Assembly (NCBI GenBank): GCA_951812665.1
Contig: CATOST010000028.1
Location: forward strand, 1-64,000
Source of the DNA: an uncultured Acidobacteriota bacterium
GTDB taxonomy: Bacteria; Acidobacteriota; UBA6911; RPQK01; JAJDTT01
Length of the DNA stretch: 64,000 nucleotides
Direction of reading: 5' to 3'
The notes beneath the pieces were generated by a model, which saw only the letters and a program-made list of their open reading frames with translations, was not told the DNA's origin and did no database searches. Shown here piece after piece: positions 35,590 through 43,885 of the stretch. Each line of letters starts with the position of its first letter. Within the stretch, counting starts at the first letter, position 1. The translations under genes were made by a program, and so were the position numbers.

Positions 35590-37445
35590 AGGGCTTCTCT
35601 CGAATTCTGGGTCGTAGAATGTACCCATGTATAGACTTGACATAGATTTTGTAATTATTTATAATTATTGTGTTTTTGTCAGATCAGGAGTAGCCATGTA
35701 TATTGAAGCCGTCCCCAACCGAAAGTCGCCCCCCGCCATCCTCCTGCGCGAGTCCTACCGCCACCAGGGCAAGGTCAAAAAACGCACCCTCGCCAACCTT
35801 TCCAAATGGGACCCCGACCTGGTCGCTGGCCTGCGCATCCTGCTCAAGAAGGGTACCGCCGTCGCCAACCTCGAAGCCTCTCTCGACATCGTTCGCTCCC
35901 AACCCCACGGCCACATTGCCGCCCTGGTTGGCTCCTTGCGCAAGATCGGCCTGGATCGCTGCCTCGGCCCTCCCGGTCCCCAGCGCGATCTGGTCATCGC
36001 CCTGGTCGTGGCCCGTCTCGCCCATCCCCGCTCCAAGCTCGCCACCGCCCGCGGCTTGCAGGCCGCCACCCGCACCGATTCCCTCGCCGACGTCCTCGGC
36101 CTCCCCGACCTCAACGAAAACCACCTCTACGACGCCATGGACTGGTTGCTCAAACGCCAGGACGCCGTTCAGAAGCGCTTGGCCCGGCGACACCTGAAAG
36201 AAGGCTCCCTGGTTTTGTATGACCTGACCTCCTGCTATCTCGAGGGCCGTCGCTGCAAGTTGGCCAAGCGCGGGTACTCGCGCGACGGCAAGCGCGGAAA
36301 ACTCCAGATCGAGTTCGGCCTCATCTGCAACCGGGACGGTTGTCCGGTGGCCGTCCACGTCTTCGCAGGCAACACCTCCGATCCCGCCACCGTGGGAACG
36401 GTCCTGGAGACGTTGAGAAACCGTTTCGGGCTCTCGCGCGTGGTCTTGGTGGGGGATCGCGGGATGCTCACCCAGGCCCGGATCCGTGAAGAAGTCCAAC
36501 CCTCGGGACTGGACTGGATCACCGCCCTGAGGGCTCCGGCCATCCGCCAACTGGTGGAGTCGGGGACGGTGCAAATGTCCTTGTTTGACCAGAGGAACCT
36601 GCTTGAGATCTGCTCGGACGCCTACCCGGGCGAGCGTCTGATGGTCTGCCGCAATCCGTTGCTGGCTCGACAGCGGGCCGTCAAGCGCCAAGAGCTGCTC
36701 GCCAAGACCGAAGAACTGCTGGAGCCCATCGCCGCCTCCACCCGTCGCGAGCGCCGCCCGTACCGGGGACGGGACCGGATTGCGCTCCGGGTCGGCAAAG
36801 TCCTCAACAAGTACAAGATGGCGAAGCACTTCGAGCTCGACATCAGCGACGAGTCCTTCGCCTACCGGAGAAACCAGGAATCGATCGTCGCCGAGGCCGC
36901 CCTGGACGGTCTGTATGTCGTGCGCACCAGCCTGCCGACCGAGAAGATGGACGCCGAGGCGACGGTGCGTGCCTACAAGGGGTTGAGCGTGGTCGAGCAG
37001 GCCTTCCGTAGTTACAAGACCGTGGACCTGAAGGTGCGCCCGATCTATCACTGGACCAACGACCGGGTGCGCGCTCATGTCTTCCTGTGCCTGCTCGCCT
37101 ATTACGTCGAGTGGCACATGCGCCGGCGCCTGGCCCCCCTGCTGTTTGATGATCCGGATCCGAACGGCGCCCCGCGGCCCTCGGTGGTGGCGCCGGCGAA
37201 GGTCTCTGAGGCCGCCCGGAAGAAAGCCCAGTCCAAGCGCACGGCCGACGGCCTGCCGGTGCACAGCTTCCGCACCCTGCTGGAGGATCTGGCGACCATC
37301 GTGCGGAATCAGGTGGTGCCGAAGCTCCCCGGAGCCCGTCCCTTCACCATCGTGACCCGGCCTACGCCGTTACAACAGCAGGCGCTGGATCGACTTGGAG
37401 TTCGCCTATAGACGGACGTACCCAGTAGCGTAACTCGAACTCTTG
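35590..37445 (+). mobile_element. IS1634-like insertion sequence
   Basis: A single transposase gene flanked by AT-rich short ends. The left end (about 35597-35635, CTCGAATTCTGGG then GTACCCATGTATAGAC) and the inverted right end (about 37405-37443) share CGA-TT, GTAC and TATAG blocks in the same order, consistent with imperfect terminal inverted repeats. The boundaries are approximate and I could not define a target duplication. Insertion sits immediately upstream of the methyltransferase coding frame. Confidence 0.6.
35696..37411 (+). CDS. IS1634 family transposase
   Basis: 571 residues from the ATG at 35696, 6 nt after AGGAG; an earlier ATG at 35627 would add an unusual AT-rich leader. The N-terminus MYIEAVPNRKSPPAILLRES and KKRTLANLSKW is characteristic of the family. 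The DDE catalytic core is seen in VLYDLTSCYLEG, VVLVGDRGMLT and LSVVEQAFRSYKTVDLKVR, giving D, D and E. The C-terminal YHWTNDRVRAHVFLCLLAYY is the usual block after the glutamate. The gene is intact, so the element is probably recent. Confidence 0.93.
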   Translation: MYIEAVPNRKSPPAILLRESYRHQGKVKKRTLANLSKWDPDLVAGLRILLKKGTAVANLEASLDIVRSQPHGHIAALVGSLRKIGLDRCLGPPGPQRDLVIALVVARLAHPRSKLATARGLQAATRTDSLADVLGLPDLNENHLYDAMDWLLKRQDAVQKRLARRHLKEGSLVLYDLTSCYLEGRRCKLAKRGYSRDGKRGKLQIEFGLICNRDGCPVAVHVFAGNTSDPATVGTVLETLRNRFGLSRVVLVGDRGMLTQARIREEVQPSGLDWITALRAPAIRQLVESGTVQMSLFDQRNLLEICSDAYPGERLMVCRNPLLARQRAVKRQELLAKTEELLEPIAASTRRERRPYRGRDRIALRVGKVLNKYKMAKHFELDISDESFAYRRNQESIVAEAALDGLYVVRTSLPTEKMDAEATVRAYKGLSVVEQAFRSYKTVDLKVRPIYHWTNDRVRAHVFLCLLAYYVEWHMRRRLAPLLFDDPDPNGAPRPSVVAPAKVSEAARKKAQSKRTADGLPVHSFRTLLEDLATIVRNQVVPKLPGARPFTIVTRPTPLQQQALDRLGVRL

Positions 37446-37656
37446 ACCTATCTATATTATAATCAACAGGTTACGTCGTTATATTGCTGGAAGTTCAGGT
37501 TAGTCACTTTGCACCCTCATTCCGGAACCTCCGATCTCGACCCAGCGATTCATCAGGGCTGAGTCCACTTGTCTTGAGAAGACTCCTATGTCCTCTTGCA
37601 TCCCGGTTCCGGTGTCCAGCTTATCCGTTGATGCATTTGGACGTTGATGATCTCCT

Positions 37657-37685
37657 GGGAGACGGGGACAGTCACCCTCTCTCCT
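37657..37685. repeat. Family B dispersed repeat
   Basis: GGGAGACGGGGACAGTCACC followed by CTCTCTCC, one mismatch in each arm relative to the canonical copy. The surrounding 37446-37813 holds no supported gene. Confidence 0.6.
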
Positions 37686-37813
37686 CCAGTATTGGGCGGA
37701 TGAATCGCAAGATTCGGTTGGCAGCAGTCTCCAGAATTGTGGCTGGACCCAGCGCGCCCGGCAGACCCAAGCTCAAAGTTACGGTCAGTAGCCAAGTCTT
37801 GGATATCTACCGG

Positions 37814-38056
37814 CTAAGATACGAGGTCTTCGGGGAGTGACCGGACACCCGGAACGGTTCTTTCGCGAAACTCCTTGGACGCGGCCAGCGTATCCTCGAT
37901 CCGCCTGACACAATCCTGCAGATGACCGATCTGCGTCTCCAGGCTGGTGATGCGGACATCCAGGCGCAACTCCATCTGTTTTACGAACCGAATCTGGCCC
38001 CGGAGGGCGACGGCCAAATAAAGAAAGCCTCCGATGAGAATCAGGTTCCAGACCAT
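37814..38056 (-). CDS. Small membrane-anchored coiled-coil protein
   Basis: 80 residues. One N-terminal trans-membrane helix (MVWNLILIGGFLYLAVAL) is followed by a charged helical segment with heptad-like spacing (ELRLDVRITSLETQIGHLQD, CVRRIEDTLAASKEF). The composition is protein-like on this strand and not on the other. No family is recognised and the ribosome binding site is weak (AGGAAC directly before ATG), so it may be a real small bitopic protein or a chance frame. Confidence 0.4.
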   Translation of the reverse strand: MVWNLILIGGFLYLAVALRGQIRFVKQMELRLDVRITSLETQIGHLQDCVRRIEDTLAASKEFRERTVPGVRSLPEDLVS

Positions 38057-38377
38057 GTTCCTATGCTCGAAGTCTCTTCGGTCCTGGAAAACGGGGAGGA
38101 GATTCCATACTTGGTCTGTAACTCCTTTGCATTCAATGATGCGGGGGAACTCCTTTTGGCCGAAGTCCAGAACCGGCTACCGGCTCAGCGGATTGGGTCT
38201 TGGCCTCGATTTTGACCCCGGTGGGATCACTGGATTGGGAAGGAAGGGGACGGGGCCGAAAATAGGGATGTCGAGGGAAGGGAATAGAGTGAAATCAGGT
38301 ATATTCCTCGACTCTGTCTGGGAGACGGACCAGGATACCGATTCAACGTTTCTTTTTCGGTCAGCCCACTTGTCCCT

Positions 38378-38619
38378 CTACAACTGAATTGAATTCCCTG
38401 ATGCCGCAGCAAGGCGCAAGGCCCGGACTGCGGGCGTTTCCTGTCTTCGCTCGGTGTTCTCTTCGATTGCCTTCTCGAAGTGACCGACGGCGGCATCGAA
38501 CTGGTCACGACACCCGGGGTTGCAGAAACCCACAACCTGGCCCTTGTACGTGGTCAACGAGTCCTCGGCGATCGGTTTCCCCGACCAGGGACAGGTTTCG
38601 TTGACGCAGTCGGTGACAT
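38378..38619 (-). pseudogene. Frameshifted CPWSGKP-type small metal-binding protein
   Basis: The minus-strand frame ending at the TAG 38378-38380 reads VNETCPWSGKPIAEDS, TYKGQVVGFCNPGCRDQFDA and AVGHFEKAIEE. This is a well-known family of ~60-80 residue proteins with CPWSGKP and GFCNPGCR cysteine motifs resembling YHS/TRASH metal-binding domains. No start codon is in this frame. An ATG with GGAG upstream exists at 38617-38619 but is followed by TC then ACC GAC TGC, so one base appears lost (or two gained) directly after the start codon. Read as written, the ATG frame ends after 21 codons. A sequencing error would restore the gene. Confidence 0.6.
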
Positions 38620-38730
38620 CCTATGGGTCTCCGCGTCTAATATTGGAAGTGATAAATTCCAGCACCCGCAGCGGCATTTCGGGGACTTGGTCAAGCGGGG
38701 GTTGACAATCCCCGCTCCTAATCCTCGACA

Positions 38731-38883
38731 CTACGACAGGGACCGGGAATCAAGCCGGTGGATCGTCGCCGCTTCCATGGCATCCCAGTCTATTTCCACT
38801 CCCAGGCCAGGGCCCGACGGCGCGACGACATGTCCGTCCGGACCGGTCCGGATCACGTCGTGCATGCCGTACTCGTAGGGTTC
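38731..38883 (-). pseudogene. C-terminal remnant of the mandelate racemase gene after an in-frame stop
   Basis: Immediately after the TGA of the upstream frame, in the same reading frame, 50 further codons read EPYEYGMHDVIRTGPDGHVV, then APSGPGLGVEIDWDAMEAAT, ending at TAG 38731-38733. This is a typical C-terminus for the mandelate racemase group and brings the total to about 372 residues, the usual family length. The TGA thus most likely replaces TGG (Trp) in a PWEPYEYG context. Confidence 0.7.
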
Positions 38884-39849
38884 TCATGGGACGGCCTGCT
38901 CGAAGTACGTGCTCAGCCCGGTTCCCAGCATCAGGTGGAGGTTGGCAGATGAGATCAACGTGGTGCCCCAGGACATGATCTCGCAGCGCATGCCCGCGGC
39001 TTCCACCGCGGACAGATACTTCCGGCCCCCAGTGAAGCCGCCGGCGACCGTGACATCGGTCCGCGCCGCCGTCCAACATCGGGTCGCCAATGCGTGCCGG
39101 AACGCCGTCAGGTCCTGAAGCCAATTCCCCGAGGGAAGGACCGGCACCTCAAGGCTCTGGGTCAGCTCGCGATAACCCGGCAGGTCGTAGTCAAACAGCG
39201 GAGCTTCGAACCAAGTGAATCCCAGGTCGTGCAGCTCTGCGCCGACCCGGTGGGCACTCTGCAGGTCATAATTGTTCTCAACGTCCAACATCAAGGCCAC
39301 GTCGTCGCCGAATTCCTTGCTGGCGGCGCGGGCCAGCTCGAGGTCCTTTTCCGGCAGACACCAACAGTGGAACTTCACGGCGCGAAAGCCGCGCTCGATC
39401 ATTTCTTCGACAAAACGGAGGTACGCCGGCACGTCGTCCAGCATCGGCGTGCTGGCATACGACGGGATTCGATCCATTGCCCCTCCCAAGAGCTGATAGA
39501 TGGGCTGTCCGGCGGCCTTGCCCCTCAGATCCCACAATGCGATGTCGATGACGGACAGGGCTTGCGGCGGAAGGGGAAAGACCCGCGGCCACAGACTCTG
39601 CCAGATCTCTTCCCGCGCCGTCGCGTCCTGGCCGATCACCGCAGGGATCATGTGCCGCAACGTCTCGCAGGTGTAGCGATCGAAATCGAAGGACATGCAA
39701 TTCCAAACGCCGCCGACGCCCACGTGGCCGTCCTTCGTCGTGATCCGGACGATGGTATTGGTCATGAACTGTTCGCCCAGGTCGTGCGACCACGTAAAGC
39801 GCTGCACCTTGGGCGCCACGACCATGACTTCAACACGTTCTATTTGCAT
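38884..39849 (-). CDS. Mandelate racemase/muconate lactonizing enzyme family protein, prematurely stopped
   Basis: 321 residues from an ATG with GGAGG 8 nt upstream. Enolase superfamily features: the N-terminal capping domain (QRFTWSHDLGEQFMTNTIVR), the barrel with a catalytic Lys in FRAVKFHCW, metal ligands in ALMLDVENNYD and FTWFEAPLFDYD, and SWGTTLISSANLHLMLG near the end. It probably acts on a sugar acid (dehydratase or epimerase). The normal C-terminal ~50 residues follow in frame after the TGA, so this copy is either a recent pseudogene or carries a base error. It directly follows a truncated HpcH/HpaI aldolase copy; racemase plus aldolase would suit sugar-acid catabolism. Confidence 0.8.
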   Translation of the reverse strand: MQIERVEVMVVAPKVQRFTWSHDLGEQFMTNTIVRITTKDGHVGVGGVWNCMSFDFDRYTCETLRHMIPAVIGQDATAREEIWQSLWPRVFPLPPQALSVIDIALWDLRGKAAGQPIYQLLGGAMDRIPSYASTPMLDDVPAYLRFVEEMIERGFRAVKFHCWCLPEKDLELARAASKEFGDDVALMLDVENNYDLQSAHRVGAELHDLGFTWFEAPLFDYDLPGYRELTQSLEVPVLPSGNWLQDLTAFRHALATRCWTAARTDVTVAGGFTGGRKYLSAVEAAGMRCEIMSWGTTLISSANLHLMLGTGLSTYFEQAVP

Positions 39850-39942
39850 GAGGACCGTCCTCCGGAAGCGGCCAGGTTCTCTTGTCGGTGGCCCTTATTC
39901 TGGCGGAAGGAGTCGGGGATCGCGAGCCGGGCTTTCCTAAAG

Positions 39943-40308
39943 GAATTCCCAAATCGCCGCCGAGAATGAAGTGGCGCACTCCCATTTCCCGGTAGCGGCG
40001 CGCGTCCTCGGGTGAATGAAGTCCATCCTTCGGATGAACTCCCATTTTCAGGGAGGTCCGGATCACCCGGTTCCGGGCCGCGGTGACCTCGGGGTCGTCC
40101 CCTTGGCCCGGTATGCCGAGGTTCATGGAAAAATCGGCGGCGCCGAACTGGACCATGTCGATTCCCCCCACGTCCAGGATCGCCTCCAGGTTGTCCACCG
40201 CGGACTTCTTCTCGATCATGGGAGCCATGACCGAGTTCTCCAGAATGCTGACGTAGGTGTCCGGCCCGTCCAGGAAGTACCGGGACACGCGCCGGTCTCC
40301 ATAGACCC
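39943..40308 (-). pseudogene. Truncated HpcH/HpaI aldolase copy
   Basis: This segment is close at the nucleotide level to the central-to-C-terminal part of the intact aldolase gene at 43886-44677; both have RYFLDGPD, NLEAILDVGGIDMVQFGAAD, VRHFILGGDLGI. The match begins at VYGDRRV, about 8 bp from a family B repeat at 40317, so the first ~130 residues are missing. At the other end it diverges after GGDLGI into unrelated codons that run on to about 39830. Both ends are lost, so it is not a working gene. Confidence 0.75.
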
Positions 40309-40316
40309 ACCCGTCC

Positions 40317-40346
40317 GGGAGAAGGGGGCAGTCACCTTCTCTCTTC
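40317..40346. repeat. Family B dispersed repeat at a gene truncation point
   Basis: GGGAGAAGGGGGCAGTCACC followed by TTCTCTC. It starts within about 10 bp of where the truncated aldolase copy loses similarity to the intact gene. Confidence 0.65.
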
Positions 40347-41127
40347 CTCGGCTCCCGATTATCGCCGATCGAGTTCGAGTACGTACCACTGTCGGTGCGG
40401 AAGGAGCTTTCTGCACTAGGCTGTACAATCCCTCAAACTGCTTGGCATTACGGGAACAAAAAACACAACATCGTGTCAGGTCAGTTTGCTACACGAGAGT
40501 AGACGGATTGGGCGGCGTTGTGTTCTCGCGACGAACGTTCAAACATCGTTGTCATTTGGGGAGGACCAGTGCGATGTCCTCCACTAGAGTTGGAGCGACC
40601 CGACCGAGGCTCCCTTCAGGGTGTAGGATCACCCAGAGGCATCGCTTTTAGTCGTGGAGTCTTCTCGAATCCACCGTGGATGAGAATTCTTGGAAGGGCT
40701 GATGCAGAGCCGCCTGTCAAGTTATTGTACGACTCTGTAGTGGATGCGTTTCTCGAAAAAGGAGCGTCTTCGTTTTATTGCCAAGAGGGTCAGTGGGTGC
40801 GGTTCGTTACGGCAGATTAGCTGGTTCTCACCCGGAAAGCCGTAAGTAATTGAGAAATTTGGACACTATTCCCTCCTAGGGAGGTCTTGTCCTCTTCTTC
40901 CGGACAGTGTTCCCCGTCAATTCGAAACTGATCCGCGGCGCCCGAAAGAGGGGAGGATTCTCGCACTTGGCCTCCAATTCGCCGAGCGGTTTCCGGAAAG
41001 CAGCACTGTCCCTTATGAGGGTCCAACCGAGGACGAATGCAACGTGGGTCCGGGACGGGAACTGGAAGACTAGCGGATTTAGAGCGTGCCTCGACGCGCA
41101 GATCGCGCCCCACGCTGTCGGCGCCCG
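40347..41127. other. 781-bp region without a supported gene
   Basis: A plus-strand open frame at 40518-40820 ends in KLLYDSVVDAFLEKGASSFY, which looks protein-like, but no family, start signal or partner is apparent. The rest is non-coding or antisense to the fused ORF that ends at 41128. Confidence 0.35.
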
Positions 41128-43026
41128 TTACCCAAGGTCACCTTGGACTACTGAACCGTTGACTACTTGTGCCACTCGCTGCAATATGGCCTTGTCTACA
41201 AGGCCACCCACCACGGCATCCATGCCGAGATTCCTCACCCGAGCCGAGAACGCCAGAGGGCCAAGTGTCACGAACAGCTTGCCGACGAGTTCATCGGCAA
41301 AGCTACTGGACACCAAGGGCACACCGGTCCAGTCCAGCAACAACGGCTTAGTCGGTTCGGCGTTCAGCAGGTTCACGCATTTCGTGCGTAGTTGTCGACC
41401 GGCCGCCCTGGACCCGAACCCAGTGGATTCATCACGCATTTTGAGAATGATGGCGTCTCCCGTTTCGGTTTCGTACAGCAACTCGATGATGTCCGGCTCA
41501 GGGAGAAGGAGACAGTCACCTTCTCTCTTCCTTCGAAGCCGGTACCGCACCTGCCCGCGCACTCGGTGCGGAGCCCGGACGAGTTCAGCGACTGGCTGTC
41601 CGCAGAAGAAGTTCGTAGAGAAGATATAGTGCCCGCGGGATTGCCCCGAACTCCGAGCCCGACCGCAACGCTGGTATGAGAGCCGGATTGTGGCGGGCCG
41701 AACCTTCTCTCGGATGCGGGCGCCTAAACCGTCGCGTCCAGGCCCCGGGGCGAGCGCCACCTCGCGGGCGCTGGGGTTCACGGAGGGGCGGAAGGGAACT
41801 TCGCACACCCGTGCGCGGTCCGGTCGGCCCGGCTCGCTCGCGTATTCGTCCGGCAACCACACCGTGAGCTCCGTGCCGACGGCCGATTTCCCGGCGGGCA
41901 CGTGCCCGAGCGCTATGTTGCAGCCCAGCTCGGGGGAGTGCCACGGCGACGTGAGGTAGCCGATCGGGTCGCCGCCGTCCGCGTCCGACACGAGCCAGAA
42001 GTCCGGGGCATAGTCGTCAATGGGGTTCCCGCCCAGCGTCATGCCCACCATGACCATCGCGAACGGACAACGCCCGGCGTCGAGCTCGGCGCGCTGGCGC
42101 TCCAGCACGGCCCGTCCGATGTAGTCTCCCGCCTTCTGGCGCGGCACCTGGTAGGCCAAGTTGCACTGGAACGGACTCGTCTCGTGGTCGATGTCCTGTC
42201 CCCACGACAGGATCCCGGCCTGGATCCTGCGCTGGTGGCCCGGCGCGATGACCATCAGCTGGTGTCCGGCCCCCGCGTCAAGCACCGCGCGCCACAGCTT
42301 CTCGGCGTGCAGGGTGGCGTCCCGAAGATAGATCTCGTACCCCTTCTCGCCCGAGAACCCGGACTGGGAGACCACCACCGAACAGCCCGCGATCTGAGCC
42401 TCCATGAGCCCATAGTAGGGGATGTCCCGGACGCCTGCGCCCACCAGGTCGGTCATGAGGTCCAGCGACTTCGGCCCCTGGATCTGCAGAGGACAGACGT
42501 CGATCTCGTCGATCTCCACCTCCATCCGAAGCCCGATGTTCACGCCCTGGAGCCAGAACAGGAGGTCGGAGTCGGCAAGCGAGAACCAGAACTCGTCCCT
42601 GGAGAGCCGCAGCAGCACCGGGTCGTTGAGGATGCCGCCCTTGTCGTTGCAGACGATGACGTACTTCGCATGCATCGGCTCGATGCGGGTAGCGTCCCGG
42701 GTGATCACGTAGTCCGTAAACCGTTCCGCATCCGGTCCTCTGACCCGAATCTGGCGCTCCACCGCAACATTCCACAGCGTGACGTCCCGGGTCAGCGCTT
42801 CGTGCTCCGCCGCCGCGCCGCCGTCCTCGGGCCGCACGTAACCGCGGGGGTGGTAGATGCGGTTGTACACCGTGGCCCGCCAGCAGCCCGCTTCCTGCGA
42901 CAGATGCCAATAGGGAGACTTCCGGACCCGGGTGGAAATGAGCAGCTCGGCCGGCGTGCGGCCGCTCTGGCGAAGGTTTATCGGTACGATCCTGTCGGAT
43001 TGGTCCACGCTGATCGGTTGCTGCAT
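41128..43026 (-). CDS. GcvT-family aminomethyltransferase-like protein fused to a STAS-like DUF4325 domain
   Basis: 632 residues from the ATG at 43026, 6 nt after GAGGGG. Residues 1 to about 430 are a GcvT/folate-binding aminomethyltransferase-like protein (WNVAVERQIRVRGPDAERF, QSGFSGEKGYEIYL, and a near-terminal VCEVPFRPSVNPSAREVA). About 80 low-complexity Arg-rich residues follow, including codons through a family B repeat (KREGDCLLLPEPD). The last ~110 residues are a STAS-like DUF4325 domain: RAAGRQLRTKCVNLL, LLLDWTGVPLVSSSFADELV, GKLFVTLG. DUF4325 proteins are normally separate small proteins. I read this as two genes joined by loss of the first stop. Confidence 0.7.
   Translation of the reverse strand: MQQPISVDQSDRIVPINLRQSGRTPAELLISTRVRKSPYWHLSQEAGCWRATVYNRIYHPRGYVRPEDGGAAAEHEALTRDVTLWNVAVERQIRVRGPDAERFTDYVITRDATRIEPMHAKYVIVCNDKGGILNDPVLLRLSRDEFWFSLADSDLLFWLQGVNIGLRMEVEIDEIDVCPLQIQGPKSLDLMTDLVGAGVRDIPYYGLMEAQIAGCSVVVSQSGFSGEKGYEIYLRDATLHAEKLWRAVLDAGAGHQLMVIAPGHQRRIQAGILSWGQDIDHETSPFQCNLAYQVPRQKAGDYIGRAVLERQRAELDAGRCPFAMVMVGMTLGGNPIDDYAPDFWLVSDADGGDPIGYLTSPWHSPELGCNIALGHVPAGKSAVGTELTVWLPDEYASEPGRPDRARVCEVPFRPSVNPSAREVALAPGPGRDGLGARIREKVRPATIRLSYQRCGRARSSGQSRGHYIFSTNFFCGQPVAELVRAPHRVRGQVRYRLRRKREGDCLLLPEPDIIELLYETETGDAIILKMRDESTGFGSRAAGRQLRTKCVNLLNAEPTKPLLLDWTGVPLVSSSFADELVGKLFVTLGPLAFSARVRNLGMDAVVGGLVDKAILQRVAQVVNGSVVQGDLG
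41501..41531. repeat. Family B dispersed repeat inside a fused ORF
   Basis: GGGAGAAGGAGACAGTCACC followed by TTCTCTC. On the minus strand it is translated as part of the linker between the GcvT-like and DUF4325 parts. Confidence 0.65.
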
Positions 43027-43248
43027 GATCGATCCCCTCAATCCGTTGTGACCGGCCCGGAGCATGCACTGCCGCAGCGGCTCCAGGCATTCGTGCGTTG
43101 AGCCCCAATCACACGTGAAAACTTCCGAGCATTAGGTGCGCTTTTCCTCCGCGTGTCAAGCACCGGGCCCGGGCGGGCGCCCTTGACAAAGCCCTGCGCT
43201 TTCAAGCAGGCTTCGTCGCAAGAAACCCTGATTCGGAGAGTGACAAGC

Positions 43249-43845
43249 ATGCACAATATGGCAACGTCGAGCGGTACTACGGTGAGCTTCACCAGTATGG
43301 CGGACGGCACCCGCGAGGACTATGAGCTGCTCGCGCACCATGAGGAGGAGTTTGCCGCCGGCACCGCCGACCGAGTGTTGGCGTATCTTCGCGAGTTGTC
43401 CGGTTCGCTCGCCGGCTACCAGGTCGATCGGCTGGAGCATTCTCTGCAGACCGCGACCCGCGCCTATCGCGACGACGCGGAAGAGGAGCTGGTGGTGGCG
43501 GCGCTCCTGCACGACATCGACGACATGCTGGCCCCGCACAGCCACGGCGAGCTGTCCGCGCTGCTGCTGCGCCCCTACGTGACCGAGCGAACATACTGGA
43601 TCGTCCGGCACCACGGTCTGTTCCAGTACTACTACTACGCCCACCACGTGGGCGGCGACCGCAATGCGCGCGACAAGTATCGCGACCATCCCTGGTATCG
43701 GGACGCCGTGGACTTCTGTCACCGCTGGGACCAGTGCGCGTTCGATCCCGATTACGAATCGCTGCCGCTGGAGTTCTTCGAGCCGATGGTGCGCCGGCTG
43801 TTCGCGCGCGAACCGTTCAGTCTGGCGCCGAGGGAGCATTCCTGA
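43249..43845 (+). CDS. HD-domain protein (PhnZ-like/HD oxygenase-type)
   Basis: 198 residues from the ATG at 43249, with GGAG 10 nt upstream; a longer form from 43153 lacks a binding site. HD-domain metal ligands are seen as LEHSLQTATRA, ALLHDIDD and a second His cluster VRHHGLFQYYYYAHH, with a later HRWDQCAFDPDYESL. The spacing resembles the small mixed-valent di-iron HD oxygenases (PhnZ, inositol oxygenase relatives) more than nucleotide phosphohydrolases. It is divergent from the GcvT-like gene. The substrate is unknown. Confidence 0.75.
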   Translation: MHNMATSSGTTVSFTSMADGTREDYELLAHHEEEFAAGTADRVLAYLRELSGSLAGYQVDRLEHSLQTATRAYRDDAEEELVVAALLHDIDDMLAPHSHGELSALLLRPYVTERTYWIVRHHGLFQYYYYAHHVGGDRNARDKYRDHPWYRDAVDFCHRWDQCAFDPDYESLPLEFFEPMVRRLFAREPFSLAPREHS

Positions 43846-43885
43846 CCGTGGAGCACGAGGATTCTGGTGATGGGCTCCTGACCAA

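Noticed and set aside
35684..37264. 526-codon minus-strand frame opposite the transposase
   Set aside because: Composition (Gly/Ala/Gln-rich, no motifs) is typical of a GC-rich antisense frame; the plus strand has all DDE motifs.
38884..38886. TGA as selenocysteine codon in the mandelate racemase gene
   Set aside because: The family has no known Sec position here, no SECIS-like hairpin is evident and a Trp is the natural residue.
40518..40820. 100-codon plus-strand frame
   Set aside because: The last 40 residues look protein-like, but no homology, start signal or partner supports it.
41535..41602. tRNA or tRNA remnant on the minus strand
   Set aside because: The translated string PVAELVRAP is reminiscent of translated tRNAs, but there is no acceptor pairing and no GTTCRA T-loop.
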